DNA of 64,000 nt from Bordetella genomosp. 13 (GTDB taxonomy: Bacteria; Pseudomonadota; Gammaproteobacteria; Burkholderiales; Burkholderiaceae_B). A program made the position numbers and the translations under genes. Positions 62,520-64,000 of this stretch are shown one piece after another (the first letter of the stretch is position 1; every line of letters begins with the position of its first letter). The notes beneath the pieces are model-generated. The model had not been told where the DNA came from. It ran no database searches and saw nothing but the letters and a program-made list of their open reading frames with translations. The stretch spans positions 868,001-932,000 of the forward strand of contig NZ_VEHL01000001.1 in assembly GCF_007679965.1 (NCBI RefSeq), written 5' to 3'.

Positions 62520-63664
62520 TGCACGATTTGCCAGATGTCCTTTGCGCCAGGATATACCACGCCGTACTGCTTCAGCGCGTCCGGATCGAAATCGAAGCCC
62601 AGGCCGGGCTGCGTCGGCAGCAGCAGCTGGCCCTCGCGCGCCTGCAGCTGGCGGTCGATCAGGCGGCGGAAATTCACGATGTGGTCGTCCGGCATCCACT
62701 CGACGTAGGTGGCATTGGGCGTGCTGGCCACCAGGTGCACGTGCACGTCGTGCCAGGCGTGCGGCGCCACCGTCAGGCCGTGGCTGTCGGCCGTGGCGCA
62801 GATGCGGCGGAATTCGGTGATGCCGCCGCACACGGTGGCGTCGGTCTGCAGCAGCGTGGTCGCGCCGCGCGTGATCAGCTCCTGGAAGCGCCAGCGGCCC
62901 GCCTCGATCTCGCCGGTGGCCACGGTGACGGGCGTGGCGCGCGCCAGCCGCGCGTGGTTCTCGACGTCGTCCGGCGAAAACGGCTCCTCGATCCAGAAGG
63001 GATGGTAGGGCTCGAAGGCGCGCATGTATTCCAGCGCGGTGGGCAGGTCGCGCCAGGCGTTGTTGGCGTCCAGCATCAGGCGCACGTCCTCGCCGATGGC
63101 CTCGCGCACGGCGGCGATGCGCTTGCGTTCGTTGGCCACGCTTTCCAGGCCCACTTTCATCTTCACGGCGCGAAAACCCTCGGCCACGTGCCCGGCCATC
63201 TCGGCGGCCAGCTTGTCGGGCGTCTTGCCGGGCAGGTAGTAGCCGCCGCTGGCGTAGGCGGGCACGCGGTCGTGCGCCACGGCACCCAGGTACTGGTACA
63301 GCGGCAAGCCGGCGCTGCGCGCGTTCACGTCCCACAGCGCGGTGTCCAGCGCCGACAGCGCGCGCATCACGCCGCCCGCACGGCCCAGCAGCAGCGCCTC
63401 CTGGTACAGCTCGTTCCACAGCCCCTCCACCCGCAGCGAGTCCTGGCCGACCAGGCGCGGTGCAAGCAGGTCGGTCACGGCCACCGACAGCAGGCGGCCG
63501 GCGCTGTTGACGGCATAGCAGTACCCCAGGCCTTCATGGCCATCGCGGGTGCGCACGCGCACCAGGCAATACTCGCGCGCCGTGACCTGGCGGGTGGAGA
63601 ACGTGACCGGATTGGACAGGGGCACGCGGGCGATGCAGACGGAGACGGATTCGATGATGGGCAT
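62516..63664 (-). CDS. Mandelate racemase/muconate lactonizing enzyme-family protein
   Basis: 382 residues, enolase superfamily. The catalytic Lys of KMKVG, metal ligands in DANNAW, EEPFSPDD and TDATVCGG, and the C-terminal APHAWHD acid are in order. This architecture is that of acid-sugar dehydratases and related racemases rather than cycloisomerases. With the hydroxyacid dehydrogenase and the Bug receptor it fits uptake and breakdown of an aldonic or hydroxy-dicarboxylic acid. No signal peptide. Confidence 0.88.
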   Translation of the reverse strand: MPIIESVSVCIARVPLSNPVTFSTRQVTAREYCLVRVRTRDGHEGLGYCYAVNSAGRLLSVAVTDLLAPRLVGQDSLRVEGLWNELYQEALLLGRAGGVMRALSALDTALWDVNARSAGLPLYQYLGAVAHDRVPAYASGGYYLPGKTPDKLAAEMAGHVAEGFRAVKMKVGLESVANERKRIAAVREAIGEDVRLMLDANNAWRDLPTALEYMRAFEPYHPFWIEEPFSPDDVENHARLARATPVTVATGEIEAGRWRFQELITRGATTLLQTDATVCGGITEFRRICATADSHGLTVAPHAWHDVHVHLVASTPNATYVEWMPDDHIVNFRRLIDRQLQAREGQLLLPTQPGLGFDFDPDALKQYGVVYPGAKDIWQIVQ

Positions 63665-63701
63665 GGCGGGTTCGCTTATGGAAGGTGTCTGGTGAATGGG
63701 T

Positions 63702-64000
63702 TCAGTCGAGCTTGAGGTTGCTTTGCCTGATGACGCCGGACCACTTGCTCTGTTCGCGGTCGATCAGCTGCTGGAACTGCGCGGGCGATTCGTTCAGGGG
63801 CGTCAGGCCCAGCTCGGTCAGCTTGGCTTGCATGTCCGGCGTCTTCACCACGCGGGCGATTTCCTTGTGCAGGAAGTCCACCACCTTGGGCGGCGTGCCG
63901 GCCGGCGCGATGATGCCGAACCACACGTCGGCCTCGTAGCCGGGAATGCCGGACTCGGCGAGCGTTGGCACGTCGGGCAACTGCGGCAGCCGCTGGCTGG
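63702..64000 (-). CDS. Bug/TctC-family periplasmic solute-binding protein (5' part beyond window)
   Basis: Only the C-terminal ~98 residues are in the window; the reading frame stays open to base 64000, where it reads SQRLPQ before LPDVPTLAESGIPGYEADVW, the standard late Bug motif. WFGIIAPAGTPPKVVDFL follows as in all members. It is upstream of the enolase-superfamily gene on the same strand, completing a third Bug-plus-enzymes operon. Confidence 0.9.
   Translation of the reverse strand, partial: SQRLPQLPDVPTLAESGIPGYEADVWFGIIAPAGTPPKVVDFLHKEIARVVKTPDMQAKLTELGLTPLNESPAQFQQLIDREQSKWSGVIRQSNLKLD

Overview
The window is high-GC, tightly packed bacterial DNA with almost no non-coding space. Six Bug/TctC-type periplasmic solute-binding proteins (one cut by the window end) sit next to small catabolic operons whose control genes are GntR, LysR and MarR regulators. 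With DUF3348, DUF802 and DUF2894 also present, this points to a betaproteobacterium of the Burkholderiales, most likely Alcaligenaceae (Bordetella/Achromobacter-like). I cannot name the species. I see no rRNA, tRNA, insertion sequence, phage gene or CRISPR array.

Layout. 1-2621: a DNA-repair pair, a radical-SAM protein linked to a UdgX-type uracil-DNA glycosylase. 2633-8484: a GntR regulator divergent from a catabolic operon (amidohydrolase, aldehyde dehydrogenase, cupin, isopropylmalate-dehydrogenase-like enzyme, Bug protein). 8606-9805: a lipoprotein esterase. 9915-15598: the four-gene ligase-associated repair operon (MBL exonuclease, ATP-dependent ligase, Lhr-like helicase, PdeM phosphoesterase). 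15851-17534: diaminopropionate ammonia-lyase with an Lrp-type regulator. 18922-23141: HMG-CoA-lyase-like enzyme, CoA-transferase and Bug, with a divergent LysR. 23169-26544: small proteins, an MFS exporter and a MarR. 26626-29716: Bug, CoA-transferase and CoA-ester lyase. 29780-33154: TspO, class II aldolase with Bug, and an SDR. 33309-35730: a TonB-dependent siderophore receptor with a Fur-box-like dyad and a long leader. 35956-39707: a gamma-glutamyltransferase-like enzyme with Bug and a LysR. 39783-43069: N-formylglutamate deformylase and four small envelope or secreted proteins. 43306-48854: the operon DUF3348 / MotA-like giant coiled-coil protein / MotB-OmpA-like protein / DUF2894. 49004-55989: a seven-gene lipid-modification cluster. 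56028-61270: an uncharacterised exported protein, an esterase, two tandem sigma/anti-sigma pairs and a DUF3455 lipoprotein. 61512-64000: D-2-hydroxyacid dehydrogenase, enolase-superfamily enzyme and the Bug fragment.

How the genes work together. Three themes stand out. First, substrate-scouting catabolic modules pair an orphan Bug receptor with two to five soluble enzymes. Second, nucleic-acid repair is represented by two separate operons near the left end. Third, the right half is devoted to the cell envelope: a putative ion-driven inner-membrane machine with a very long repetitive cytoplasmic tail, and a fatty-acid-modifying operon lying directly downstream of two membrane-anchored anti-sigma/ECF sigma pairs, which probably respond to envelope or oxidative stress.

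The most promising lead for an under-described system is 43306-48854. Its two central proteins have the architecture of a MotAB/ZorAB-like stator, but their partners are domains of unknown function.
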